From Savagea sp. (lineage in GTDB: Bacteria > Bacillota > Bacilli > Bacillales_A > Planococcaceae), in NCBI GenBank assembly GCA_030146155.1, contig JASLCF010000129.1, positions 1 through 24,219 of the forward strand: a DNA stretch of 24,219 bases. Reading direction: 5' to 3'. Below the pieces are notes generated by a model. The model had not been told where the DNA came from and did not search any database. It saw nothing but the letters and a program-made list of their open reading frames with translations. Each line of letters begins with the position of its first letter. The first letter of the stretch is position 1. Below are positions 6,690 to 14,493 of this stretch, piece by piece. A program made the translations under genes and the position numbers.

Positions 6690-7541
6690 CTATTTTGTTT
6701 TTTTAATCTTCATTGTCACTGTATAGTATTCTTCTTCCTCTTCTTCAAATACCTCTACAGGCAAGCCACTCTTTTTAATTAAATCTGCCGATTGACGAAT
6801 TGTATTTAAAGCGATTCGCATATCCTTACTGATTGCTTTAATCATAGGTTTCTTGCGTTTAGGCTCAGGTAAATGACTCAATTCGATGATCTTTTCCTCA
6901 AGTTGACGGACACTCCAACCCTCTTCAAGCGCTTCTTGAAGTAATTGAATTTGGACAGTTGGTTCTTTTAATTTTAATAAAGCACGCGCATGCCTTTCAG
7001 TGATTTCATTTTTTAAAATAGCTTGTTGGATTTCTTCTGGTAACTTTAACAACCTAAGTTTATTCGCTATTGTTGATTGACTTTTTCCAAGTCTTTGAGC
7101 AAGTGCTTCTTGTGTTAATTCATGTAAATGCAGTAACTGATAGTAAGCATTAGCCTCCTCGATGGCCGTCAACTGTTCTCTTTGTAAGTTTTCTATGAGG
7201 GCAACAGAAGCTGTTTCACGGTCTGACATCTCTTTAATTAAAACTGGAGCTTCTTCCCACTCTAGTAACTCCATCGCTCGATATCTTCTCTCTCCTGCAA
7301 CAATCTCATAGTTATCTTCACCGATTGGACGAACAACGATTGGTTGAATAATGCCATGTGTACGGATAGTTTGTGCTAGTTCTTCAATTTTCTCATCTAC
7401 AAATATCGTTCTGGGTTGAAATTGATTTGGACGAATTCGATCTAATCGAATTTGTTGGATACTTTCTTTTTCTATCTCCTCAGGAACTGCTGTCTCTTCT
7501 TTAGGTGAACCTCCGAAAAATCGTGAAAATGTATGCTTCAA
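6690..7541 (-). CDS. noc: Nucleoid occlusion protein Noc
   Basis: ParB paralogue that binds dispersed chromosomal sites and blocks Z-ring assembly over the nucleoid. The 283-residue protein begins MKHTFSRFFG, the short amphipathic helix that in Bacillus Noc anchors the CTP-bound form to the membrane. GERRYRA (83-89) and ENLQRE (117-122) form the nucleotide-binding domain and a helix-turn-helix spans about 141-165. Identity as Noc rather than a second ParB rests on this N-terminus and on the position between rsmG and parA. The start is TTG at 7541, with AGGAGTGA at good spacing and no upstream ATG. It lies 26 bases after rsmG and probably shares its transcript. Confidence 0.93.
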   Translation of the reverse strand: MKHTFSRFFGGSPKEETAVPEEIEKESIQQIRLDRIRPNQFQPRTIFVDEKIEELAQTIRTHGIIQPIVVRPIGEDNYEIVAGERRYRAMELLEWEEAPVLIKEMSDRETASVALIENLQREQLTAIEEANAYYQLLHLHELTQEALAQRLGKSQSTIANKLRLLKLPEEIQQAILKNEITERHARALLKLKEPTVQIQLLQEALEEGWSVRQLEEKIIELSHLPEPKRKKPMIKAISKDMRIALNTIRQSADLIKKSGLPVEVFEEEEEEYYTVTMKIKKTK

Positions 7542-7567
7542 TTTTTCTCACTCCTGTACCTACACGA

Positions 7568-8284
7568 TTATTTTAATGGTGATTTATTAGGTGTACCTGG
7601 TTTTCTAGGATATTTTTTAGGGGTGTTTTTGATTTTATCAAACTGATAAATAACACGTTCACTCTCTTCTTCAGGAAGATTAAATACATGGGTTTCCTTT
7701 AAAGTAGCCCCTAAAATTTTAAGTGCCCCTAGTGCATCTTGTAATTCGTCTTCTGCTTGAGCGGCTTTCATTGCAATAAATTGGCCATCTTTTTTAACAA
7801 GTGGAACACATAATTCTGATAATACAGATAAACGGGCCACAGCACGTGCTGTAACAATATCAAATTGTTCACGATACATTTTATTTTGGCCAAACTCCTC
7901 AGCTCGTGCATGAACAAAGTGTACTTTATCAAGATTTAAAGCTTCTGCTAAATGATTTAAAAAAGTAATTCGCTTGTTCAAAGAATCAACTATTGTTACT
8001 TCAAGTTCTGGAAAACAAATTTTAAGTGGAATACTTGGAAAACCTGCACCAGCACCCACATCACATAAAGTTTTAGCTGTTGTCAAATCAATGTAAAAAG
8101 CAGCACTGATTGAATCAAAAAAATGTTTCAAATACACAGATGGCTCATCTGTAATAGCTGTTAAATTCATTTTTTGATTCCATTCTACTAACATTGTAAA
8201 GTAAGTTCTAAACTGCTTAATTTGTAAGTCATTTAAAATAATGCCACGAACTTTCAATTCTTCAATAAATTGTTGTTCATTCAT
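7568..8284 (-). CDS. rsmG: 16S rRNA (guanine527-N7)-methyltransferase RsmG
   Basis: Transfers a methyl group from S-adenosylmethionine to N7 of G527 in the 530 loop of 16S rRNA; loss gives low-level streptomycin resistance in several species. The 238-residue product has the Rossmann-type glycine-rich motif CDVGAGAGFPS (residues 74-84), the acidic strand-end residue in TIVDSLNKR, and the conserved TARAVARL segment. The ATG at 8284 follows a GGGGG run in the short space after the mnmG terminator. Its position between mnmG and noc is conserved. The basic C-terminal tail (KNTPKKYPRKPGTPNKSPLK) is typical. Confidence 0.96.
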   Translation of the reverse strand: MNEQQFIEELKVRGIILNDLQIKQFRTYFTMLVEWNQKMNLTAITDEPSVYLKHFFDSISAAFYIDLTTAKTLCDVGAGAGFPSIPLKICFPELEVTIVDSLNKRITFLNHLAEALNLDKVHFVHARAEEFGQNKMYREQFDIVTARAVARLSVLSELCVPLVKKDGQFIAMKAAQAEDELQDALGALKILGATLKETHVFNLPEEESERVIYQFDKIKNTPKKYPRKPGTPNKSPLK

Positions 8285-8307
8285 TTTGAGTTATACCCCC
8301 ATTTATG

Positions 8308-8333
8308 TAAAAGCTGGTGTAGGTACACCAGCT
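8308..8333 (-). terminator. Terminator-like hairpin between mnmG and rsmG
   Basis: AGCTGGTGT (8312-8320) and ACACCAGCT (8325-8333) form a perfect 9-bp stem with a 4-base loop. On the minus strand it is followed by only a short T-run (TTTT counting the stem end), so it may be a partial terminator setting the rsmG level. Confidence 0.65.
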
Positions 8334-8339
8334 CGTTAA

Positions 8340-10226
8340 TTAATCTATTTTTGCAATTTTTCCTTGTTCAATATAAACAAGTAAGATTGAAATATCTGCA
8401 GGATTCACTCCAGGTATACGAGAAGCTTGTGCAATAGAAAGTGGACGGACTTCTTTTAAAATTGCACGACCTTCTGAGGCAATACTTGAAATGGCATCAT
8501 AATCGATATCTTCTGGTATTCTCTTACTTTCCATTTTCTTCATTTTCTCAACCTGTTGTAAAGATTTTTTGATATATCCTTCATATTTCGTGAAAATTTC
8601 TACTTGTTCCACTACCTCTTCAGTCAACTGTTCTTCAGCAGGCACAATTTGATGTAAGTGCATGTAAAGTACTTCTGGTCTTTTCAATAAATCAATCGCT
8701 TTTAAAGGCTCTTTAATTGGAGTACTCTTAGCTTCTTGAAGGATAGCATTCACTTCTTCAGACGGACGGACAGTAATTTCATGTAATCTGTTTAACTCGG
8801 CCTTTATTTTTTCTTTTTTAGAAAGGAATTGATGGTAACGCTCTTCTGAAATCATTCCCAATTCATAGCCTTTTTCCGTAAGACGAAGATCTGCATTATC
8901 ATGTCGTAGCAATAATCGGTATTCGGCTCTTGATGTCAATAAACGGTAAGGTTCAATCGTTCCTTTTGTAATTAAATCATCAATTAGCACACCAATATAA
9001 GCTTCCTCTCTCCCTAATACAACATCAGGAGTACCCAGAACGCGACTAGCAGCATTAATTCCTGCCATCAACCCTTGGGCAGCCGCTTCCTCATAACCAC
9101 TTGTGCCATTTATTTGACCGGCTGTATATAAATTTTTAATTTGTTTGGTTTCTAAAGTTGGCCAAAGTTGAGTAGGTACAATCGAATCATATTCAATTGC
9201 ATAACCTGCACGCATGATTTCTGCTTGTTCTAGCCCTGGTACACTGGCTACTAATTGTCTTTGAATATGTTCTGGTAAACTAGTTGATAGTCCTTGAACA
9301 TAAACTTCTTTTGTATTACGTCCCTCTGGTTCTAAAAAGATCTGATGACGATTCTTATCTGCAAACCGGACAATCTTATCTTCAATCGATGGACAATAAC
9401 GTGGTCCCTTCCCTTGAATCATACCTGAATACATAGGAGCTAAATGTAAGTTTTCATTAATAATTTGATGGGTCTCTGGGGTCGTATAAGTTAGCCAACA
9501 AGGTAGTTGATCCAAAATATACTCTGTTGTTTCAAAACTAAACGCACGCGGTTCTTCATCTCCAGGTTGGATTTCCGTTTTACTATAATCGATCGACTGG
9601 CTGTTTACTCGTGGTGGCGTACCTGTTTTAAATCGCACGACTTCAAACCCTAAACGTTCTAGACTTTCTGCTAATTTAACAGAAGGCATCTGATTATTCG
9701 GGCCACTTGAATAACGCAAGTTTCCAATTACAATTTCTCCACGTAAAAAAGTACCGGTAGTAATGATTACTGTTTTTGCACGGTAGATTGCTCCTAATTG
9801 AGTAATCACTCCACGCACTTCATCATTTTCTACAATTAATTCATCTACTACATCTTGACGTAAAGTTAAATTGGCTTGTTCTTCTAGCATATTTTTCATT
9901 TCAGATTGATATAATACTTTATCCGCTTGAGCTCTCAGGGCACGCACTGCTGGTCCTTTTCCTGTATTTAACATACGCATTTGAATATGAGTTTTGTCAA
10001 TCACTTTCCCCATTGCACCGCCTAATGCGTCTATTTCACGCACGACGATTCCTTTTGCTGGTCCCCCTAGTGACGGGTTACATGGCATAAATGCAATCAT
10101 ATCTAAATTCATTGTTAGTACAAGTGTACTTGCACCTCTTTTAGCTGCTGCTAGTGCGGCTTCTACTCCAGCATGACCTGCTCCAACGACGATACAATCA
10201 TATGTGCCAGCTTCATATTGGCTCAT
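8340..10226 (-). CDS. mnmG: tRNA uridine-5-carboxymethylaminomethyl modification enzyme MnmG (GidA)
   Basis: FAD-dependent partner of MnmE; the complex installs carboxymethylaminomethyl groups on U34 of tRNAs that read two-fold degenerate codons. The 628-residue protein has the N-terminal dinucleotide-binding motif GAGHAG (15-20), the family signature PCNPSLGGPAKG (49-60), the GxGPRYCPSIEDK segment and a C-terminal helical domain that contacts MnmE. The ATG at 10226 is preceded by AAGGAAGGA. It lies 32 bases after mnmE, so the two partners are almost certainly cotranscribed. Length and motifs match the full-length form of the family. Confidence 0.98.
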   Translation of the reverse strand: MSQYEAGTYDCIVVGAGHAGVEAALAAAKRGASTLVLTMNLDMIAFMPCNPSLGGPAKGIVVREIDALGGAMGKVIDKTHIQMRMLNTGKGPAVRALRAQADKVLYQSEMKNMLEEQANLTLRQDVVDELIVENDEVRGVITQLGAIYRAKTVIITTGTFLRGEIVIGNLRYSSGPNNQMPSVKLAESLERLGFEVVRFKTGTPPRVNSQSIDYSKTEIQPGDEEPRAFSFETTEYILDQLPCWLTYTTPETHQIINENLHLAPMYSGMIQGKGPRYCPSIEDKIVRFADKNRHQIFLEPEGRNTKEVYVQGLSTSLPEHIQRQLVASVPGLEQAEIMRAGYAIEYDSIVPTQLWPTLETKQIKNLYTAGQINGTSGYEEAAAQGLMAGINAASRVLGTPDVVLGREEAYIGVLIDDLITKGTIEPYRLLTSRAEYRLLLRHDNADLRLTEKGYELGMISEERYHQFLSKKEKIKAELNRLHEITVRPSEEVNAILQEAKSTPIKEPLKAIDLLKRPEVLYMHLHQIVPAEEQLTEEVVEQVEIFTKYEGYIKKSLQQVEKMKKMESKRIPEDIDYDAISSIASEGRAILKEVRPLSIAQASRIPGVNPADISILLVYIEQGKIAKID

Positions 10227-10258
10227 GTTTGTTCATCCTTCCTTATGATAACTTCTCT

Positions 10259-11644
10259 TTATTTTCCTAAACAAAATTGTGAAAACAGCTCATTAATTAA
10301 ACTTTCTTGAACCGTATCCCCAATGATTTCACCTAATAATTCCCACGTCTTCGTTAAATCAATTTGAATCATATCCACAGGTACGCCTAGTTCAGCAGCT
10401 TCTACAGCATCACCAATTGTTTCATAAGCTTCTTGTAATAAAGCAATATGGCGGGCATTCGATACGTAAGTCATGTCTTCACCTGCGATTGTACCTGTAA
10501 AAAACAATTCTGAAATCGCTTGTTCTAATTGTTGAATGCCTTCTTCATTCACTAATGAAGTCGTGACAATTTTCGTAGTCGGCAACTGTCTCTGGACATC
10601 CTCAATCTTTAATTGTTGAGGTAAGTCTGTTTTGTTAACAATTACAATTGTTTCAAAACCTTTTACAGCTTCAAATAAATGAAGATCTTCTTCTGTAATA
10701 CCTTCTGCTCCATTTAAAACGAGTAATATGAGATCCGCTTCTTTCAATACTTGACGTGACCTTTCTACGCCGATTCTTTCAACAATGTCTTCTGTCTCAC
10801 GTATTCCAGCCGTATCGACTAATTTTAAAGGAATTCCTTTAATGTTGACATACTCTTCTATAATATCACGAGTTGTCCCTGCAATATCAGTGACAATCGC
10901 TTTATTTTCTTGAACTAAACTGTTAAGAAGAGATGATTTTCCTACATTTGGTCGCCCTACGATGACTGTAGCTAAGCCTTCTCTTACAATTTTCCCTTGT
11001 TTAGCTGTCGATAATAGACCCGCAATCTCTTGTTGAATCCAGTTCCCTTTTTCCACCAACAGCGGAATAGTGACCTCTTCCACATCGTCGTACTCAGGGT
11101 AATCAATATTTACCTCTACCTGAGCTAATGTTTCTAATATCGTTTGTCTTAAAATACCGATTAATTTCGATAATTTACCATCCATTTGATGCAAAGCAAT
11201 ATCCATTGCTCGATCCGTTTTCGCTCGAATTAAATCCATCACTGCCTCTGCCTGTGAGAGATCAATGCGTCCATTTAAAAAAGCACGTTTAGTAAATTCA
11301 CCTGGCTCTGCAAGTCGTGCACCATTTGTAATGGCTAATTCTAATACACGATTCACCGCAGTAATTCCTCCATGACAATTGATTTCTACTACATCTTCAC
11401 GCGTGAATGTCTTGGGCTCTTTCATAATTGACACCATTACTTCTTCAACAGTATCCCCACTTCTTGGGTCTACTAAATGGCCATAGTGTATCGTATGACT
11501 TGCTACTTCAGTTAATTTTTTATCCTGTGGTGATTGAAATAATTGAGAAGCGATTGTAATCGCATGCTCACCACTTAATCGAACAATACCGATGGCTCCT
11601 TCACCCATTGGTGTAGAAATTGCTGCAATTGTTTCTCCTTGCAC
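10259..11644 (-). CDS. mnmE: tRNA modification GTPase MnmE (TrmE)
   Basis: Potassium-activated GTPase that forms the U34-modifying complex with MnmG. The product of about 461 residues starts MQGETIAAISTPMGEGAIG and has an N-terminal folate-binding/dimer domain (about 1-115). A helical domain carries an inserted G domain with GRPNVGKSS, DTAGIRET and NKTD, and the protein ends in CLGK, the catalytic C-terminal motif. The frame also has GTG at 11653, but that codon abuts the AGGAAGG binding site; the GTG at 11644 is spaced properly and gives the usual family N-terminus. About 200 bases separate it from jag, with a strong hairpin at the far end. Confidence 0.96.
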   Translation of the reverse strand: MQGETIAAISTPMGEGAIGIVRLSGEHAITIASQLFQSPQDKKLTEVASHTIHYGHLVDPRSGDTVEEVMVSIMKEPKTFTREDVVEINCHGGITAVNRVLELAITNGARLAEPGEFTKRAFLNGRIDLSQAEAVMDLIRAKTDRAMDIALHQMDGKLSKLIGILRQTILETLAQVEVNIDYPEYDDVEEVTIPLLVEKGNWIQQEIAGLLSTAKQGKIVREGLATVIVGRPNVGKSSLLNSLVQENKAIVTDIAGTTRDIIEEYVNIKGIPLKLVDTAGIRETEDIVERIGVERSRQVLKEADLILLVLNGAEGITEEDLHLFEAVKGFETIVIVNKTDLPQQLKIEDVQRQLPTTKIVTTSLVNEEGIQQLEQAISELFFTGTIAGEDMTYVSNARHIALLQEAYETIGDAVEAAELGVPVDMIQIDLTKTWELLGEIIGDTVQESLINELFSQFCLGK

Positions 11645-11749
11645 GTCCTTCACCTTCCTATGCTCTCTTTATAGTAAATATAACGTAAGTTCTTCTAGAA
11701 TGCACTTGTCAGAATCCCGCAATTTTATATCTTGAACATCCAAGAATAC

Positions 11750-11829
11750 AATGAAAAATTGGCTTCATTCTTCATACTGTTTTTCAAGAAATATTCCTTG
11801 AACAGATGTTAAGAACGGCGCCAATTTTT
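11750..11829. terminator. Long bulged hairpin, terminator after jag
   Basis: AAAAATTGGC (11754-11763) pairs perfectly with GCCAATTTTT (11820-11829). Inside, TTCTT/AAGAA, CAT/ATG, CTGT/ACAG and TCAAG/CTTGA continue the stem, with bulges, to a loop near 11788-11796. Both outer arms end in T-runs, so it can act in either direction. It lies 11 bases past the jag stop. Its length is unusual for a simple terminator. Confidence 0.75.
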
Positions 11830-11840
11830 TGATTTATTTT

Positions 11841-12596
11841 TTATTGTAAGGGTTCAATCACTAAGTAGCGATAAGGTTCTTCACCTTCTGAATAAGTGTC
11901 AACATCAACTCTTACTGCCAAAGCATGATGCACAATTTTTCTTTCGTAAGAAGGCATAGGGTCAAGTTTTACTTTCCTTTGATTTCTAACAGACTGGTCT
12001 GCAAGTCTTTCTGCTAATTGAATTAAAGACTGCTCACGTCTTTCTTTATAATCACCTATATTTAAACGCACTACTTTAAAGCGATTCGCATGTTGATTGA
12101 CAACTAATTGTAAAAGTTGTTGAATTGCATAAAGCGTTTGTCCACGTTTACCTATTAAGAGAGCTGCATCTTGACTGTCTATTTGTACATAAATATATTT
12201 GCCATCTTCTTGAACTTCCACTTGTAAATCCTCAATTTTTAAACCTTTAGCTAATTTAGTTAAGTACTCTGTAGCTAATTGATCTAAAGAAACTTTTTTC
12301 TCTTCTTCTAATACCTTATTCTCTAAATCATTCACAACAGGTTCAGATTCTGTATCTACTTCTTCACTAATTAGCGTTTCTTCTTGAATCACTACTTGTG
12401 CATCCGCTGGCTCTTCTTCATTGATTTCTTTCACAGTTACAATTACTTCTGCAGGTTTCGCACCAAAACCGAAGAAACCTTTCTTGGGTTGTTGCACAAT
12501 TTCAATTTCAACTTGTTCTCTTTCAACTTGAAGCTTGCTTAATGCACGAGTAATCGCTTCTTCAACGGTTAATCCTTGTTGTGCAAGTTGCTTCAT
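11841..12596 (-). CDS. jag: RNA-binding cell-elongation regulator Jag/EloR
   Basis: Single-stranded nucleic-acid-binding protein; in streptococci its orthologue (KhpB/EloR) regulates cell elongation together with KhpA. The 251-residue product has a Jag_N domain (1-55, with KKGFFGFGAKPA), an acidic low-complexity linker (about 56-100), a KH domain with GKRG (149-152) and a C-terminal R3H domain with R219 and H223/H224 of the ERKIVHH segment. Its ATG overlaps the yidC stop (TAATG), so it is translationally coupled to yidC. The binding site is GGAAGGGGAAG. A long hairpin terminator follows the stop. Confidence 0.95.
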   Translation of the reverse strand: MKQLAQQGLTVEEAITRALSKLQVEREQVEIEIVQQPKKGFFGFGAKPAEVIVTVKEINEEEPADAQVVIQEETLISEEVDTESEPVVNDLENKVLEEEKKVSLDQLATEYLTKLAKGLKIEDLQVEVQEDGKYIYVQIDSQDAALLIGKRGQTLYAIQQLLQLVVNQHANRFKVVRLNIGDYKERREQSLIQLAERLADQSVRNQRKVKLDPMPSYERKIVHHALAVRVDVDTYSEGEEPYRYLVIEPLQ

Positions 12597-13369
12597 TATT
12601 TTCTTCCCCTTCCTTTTGTTTGTTCCACTACAGGTTCCGCTTTCTGAAATGGTTTATAAATAAAGATATTTGTAATAAACATAATCATATTTCCGATAAT
12701 CCAATATAAAGAAATTGCTGCTGGTAAGAACATACCAAATCCAATAATCATAAACGGCATGATATACATCATCATCTTCATTTGTGGATTATCCATTGCT
12801 GGGCCAGTTTTTAACACAATAAATTGTGTTAAACCTGCTACGACAGCAAGAATGATACTTTTCTCTGCTAATTCAAATCCTAAAAATGTCCCTAAGATAA
12901 TCTCTGGTGTTGCGTTCATTCGACTGATTGCATGGTATAAACCAATAATAATTGGCATTTGTACTAACGCTGGGAGACAACCAGCTGCCGGATTTACATT
13001 ATTTTCACTGATTACTTTTTGCATTTCTTCACGATATTTTTGTTGAGTAACAGCATCTTTCGATTTATATTTTACCTTTAATGCATTTAACTTAGGCTGT
13101 AAATCTCTCATTTGTTTAGAGCTTTGTGCTTGTTTAATAATTAATGGTAGCAATATAACTCTCACAATAATTGTTACCGCAACAATACTCCACCCATATG
13201 TACCTAATAAATCTTTCAACATCGTAATAAACGACACGATTGGCCAGACAATAAATTTGCTCCAAAAGCCTTCTGTATCTTGGTAAATCGGCTCTCTAAA
13301 GTCACCACAGCCAGCAAGTACAAGTGATACAGCTGTCAGTAGTAGTAATAAACTAATTTTTTTCTTCAC
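12596..13369 (-). CDS. yidC: Membrane protein insertase YidC (SpoIIIJ/Oxa1 family), lipoprotein
   Basis: Inserts and folds inner-membrane proteins, alone or with SecYEG. The 257-residue precursor begins MKKKISLLLLLTAVSLVLAG and has the lipobox LAGC with the lipidated cysteine at about residue 21. Five transmembrane segments of the Oxa1 fold follow, including GWSIVAVTIIVRVILLPLII with the conserved hydrophilic-groove arginine, and the protein ends in a basic tail (KGRGRK). The frame is open upstream to 13438, but GGAGG precedes the GTG at 13369 and only that start gives a normal signal peptide. It lies 35 bases after rnpA and overlaps jag. Many Lactobacillales carry a second yidC elsewhere. 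Confidence 0.95.
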   Translation of the reverse strand: MKKKISLLLLLTAVSLVLAGCGDFREPIYQDTEGFWSKFIVWPIVSFITMLKDLLGTYGWSIVAVTIIVRVILLPLIIKQAQSSKQMRDLQPKLNALKVKYKSKDAVTQQKYREEMQKVISENNVNPAAGCLPALVQMPIIIGLYHAISRMNATPEIILGTFLGFELAEKSIILAVVAGLTQFIVLKTGPAMDNPQMKMMMYIMPFMIIGFGMFLPAAISLYWIIGNMIMFITNIFIYKPFQKAEPVVEQTKGRGRK

Positions 13370-13404
13370 TTTTATTTCCTCCAAACCTCTCAATTTACTT
13401 ATCA

Positions 13405-13764
13405 TCATCTTACTGTATTGGTTCCCTGTGGTAAACATTTAGCAATCTTTAAAACATGAATGAGACTTTTTTTTGTGGCATTAAAATCGCAAGTGGTCGC
13501 TCCATGCCGAGCGATAATCATATAATCTGCATTTTGTTTAAGAAAAGGCTGTAACTCAAATATCCCTTGACGAATGTACCGCTTGATTTGATTTCTTTTT
13601 ACAGCATTCCCTAATTTCTTACTCACTGATACACCTAATCGAATCTCTTCCTGCTCTTTTTTTTCAAGTACATAAACAACAAATTGACGATTAGCAAAAG
13701 ACTTTCCTTCTTTAAACATCTTTTGTATATCATCTGTCTTTTTCAATCTTTGGCGCTTTCGCAA
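13405..13764 (-). CDS. rnpA: Ribonuclease P protein component
   Basis: Protein subunit of RNase P, which works with the catalytic RNA to remove tRNA 5' leaders. The 119-residue basic protein starts MRKRQRLKKTDDIQKMFKEG and contains the conserved RNA-contacting helix KRNQIKRYIRQ (residues 56-66), which corresponds to the RNR motif (here RNQ). The start is TTG at 13764, preceded by AGGTG; no ATG gives the conserved N-terminus. It follows rpmH, with a terminator hairpin between them that would reduce read-through. Confidence 0.95.
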   Translation of the reverse strand: MRKRQRLKKTDDIQKMFKEGKSFANRQFVVYVLEKKEQEEIRLGVSVSKKLGNAVKRNQIKRYIRQGIFELQPFLKQNADYMIIARHGATTCDFNATKKSLIHVLKIAKCLPQGTNTVR

Positions 13765-13807
13765 TTCTTACACCTACTTTTTCCATTCAATCTAAGCAAT
13801 TAAAGTT

Positions 13808-13835
13808 AAAAAAAGACCACTGATTGATCAGTGGC
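13808..13835 (-). terminator. Terminator between rpmH and rnpA
   Basis: On the minus strand CCACTGA pairs with TCAGTGG around a 4-base loop (extended by AT pairs), followed after TC by seven T. It begins 2 bases beyond the rpmH stop, so a strong rpmH transcript is probably cut down before rnpA-yidC-jag. Confidence 0.88.
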
Positions 13836-13836
13836 C

Positions 13837-13971
13837 TTAAGCTGAAAGCACTTTTCTTCCTTTGCGACGACGAGCTGCTAAAACTTTACGGCCGTTCTTT
13901 GTGCTCATACGTGCACGGAATCCGTGAACTTTACTACGTTTACGTTTATTTGGTTGGAATGTACGTTTCAT
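13837..13971 (-). CDS. rpmH: 50S ribosomal protein bL34
   Basis: Small, very basic large-subunit protein of 44 residues, starting MKRTFQPNKRKRSKVHGFRA and ending GRKVLSA; every conserved L34 block is present. The ATG at 13971 is preceded by the strong binding site GAGGAGGTGTC. It is driven by a perfect consensus promoter at 14049-14077, diverges from dnaA across the origin, and is followed by its own terminator. The gene is short enough to be missed by length-limited gene finding, but the identification is firm. Confidence 0.98.
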   Translation of the reverse strand: MKRTFQPNKRKRSKVHGFRARMSTKNGRKVLAARRRKGRKVLSA

Positions 13972-14048
13972 ATCTGAAGACACCTCCTCGTGTCGGTTTT
14001 CGAATTCATCCAATCTACTACTACTAGTTTAATTGAATAGTCTAGAGT

Positions 14049-14077
14049 ATTATAGCGGTGTTCGTTTGCAATGTCAA
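14049..14077 (-). promoter_or_regulatory. Consensus promoter of rpmH
   Basis: On the minus strand -35 TTGACA (14072-14077) and -10 TATAAT (14049-14054) are both perfect and exactly 17 bases apart, 78 bases upstream of rpmH. This is the strongest promoter in the window by match to consensus. Confidence 0.92.
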
Positions 14078-14112
14078 ATTGTTTTTTATCTATTTCTTCC
14101 ATCCCCCTTTTT

Positions 14113-14461
14113 TTATCCACAACTCGCTACTGAAGAAAGCTTCAAAAGTTATCCACACCTACTATTTATTTTTGTTTAAGATTTGTTCTCTGTATTTTTA
14201 TACATTTTCTTGTTTTCACGACTTGTCTACAAGTTTTACACAGTAGAAACGCATGTGTATAACTTTCTCTGCAACTTTTCAAGTTTTGTACATAACTTTT
14301 ATAAAGGTTGTCATATCAAGTTTTTTTTGCTATAATAAATCATATTTGCTGTGAATAAGTTGTCACGGGTAAAGAGTTATCCACGGTTGTTGATAAGGTG
14401 TGGATAACTCTTTTAACATCTGATGATGATTTTTATCCACAGGTGTTCGTAGTGTGAATAT
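14113..14461. promoter_or_regulatory. oriC: oriC, upstream DnaA-box cluster
   Basis: DnaA boxes (TTATCCACA) fill the AT-rich rpmH-dnaA interval. Perfect matches are at 14113-14121 (+), 14149-14157 (+), 14399-14407 (-) and 14433-14441 (+). One-mismatch boxes are at 14254-14262 (-, TTATACACA), 14350-14358 (-, TTATTCACA) and 14377-14385 (+, TTATCCACG). Weaker ones are at 14235-14243 (+), 14287-14295 (-) and 14453-14461 (-). Several lie just downstream of the dnaA promoter, so DnaA probably represses its own gene here. This matches the dnaA-upstream half of the bipartite origin known in Bacillus subtilis. Nothing else gene-like was seen in the 13972-14493 gap. Confidence 0.92.
14308..14336 (+). 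promoter_or_regulatory. Promoter of dnaA
   Basis: -35 TTGTCA (14308-14313) and perfect -10 TATAAT (14331-14336) are 17 bases apart. Transcription should start near 14343, giving a leader of about 150 bases that contains four strong DnaA boxes. Confidence 0.85.
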
Positions 14462-14493
14462 GTTCTCTTTTAATGAGTTAGGAGGATTTTTTT

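Noticed and set aside
9741..9756. parS-like sequence around CCACGTAAAA in mnmG
   Set aside because: Only about 11 of 16 positions match and it is not palindromic.
13824..14027. Plus-strand open frame across rpmH
   Set aside because: It is the antisense of rpmH and its promoter region; it has no binding site and no protein-like pattern.
14058..14246. Plus-strand open frame in the rpmH-dnaA gap
   Set aside because: Low-complexity Phe/Ser-rich translation of origin sequence containing DnaA boxes; no binding site.
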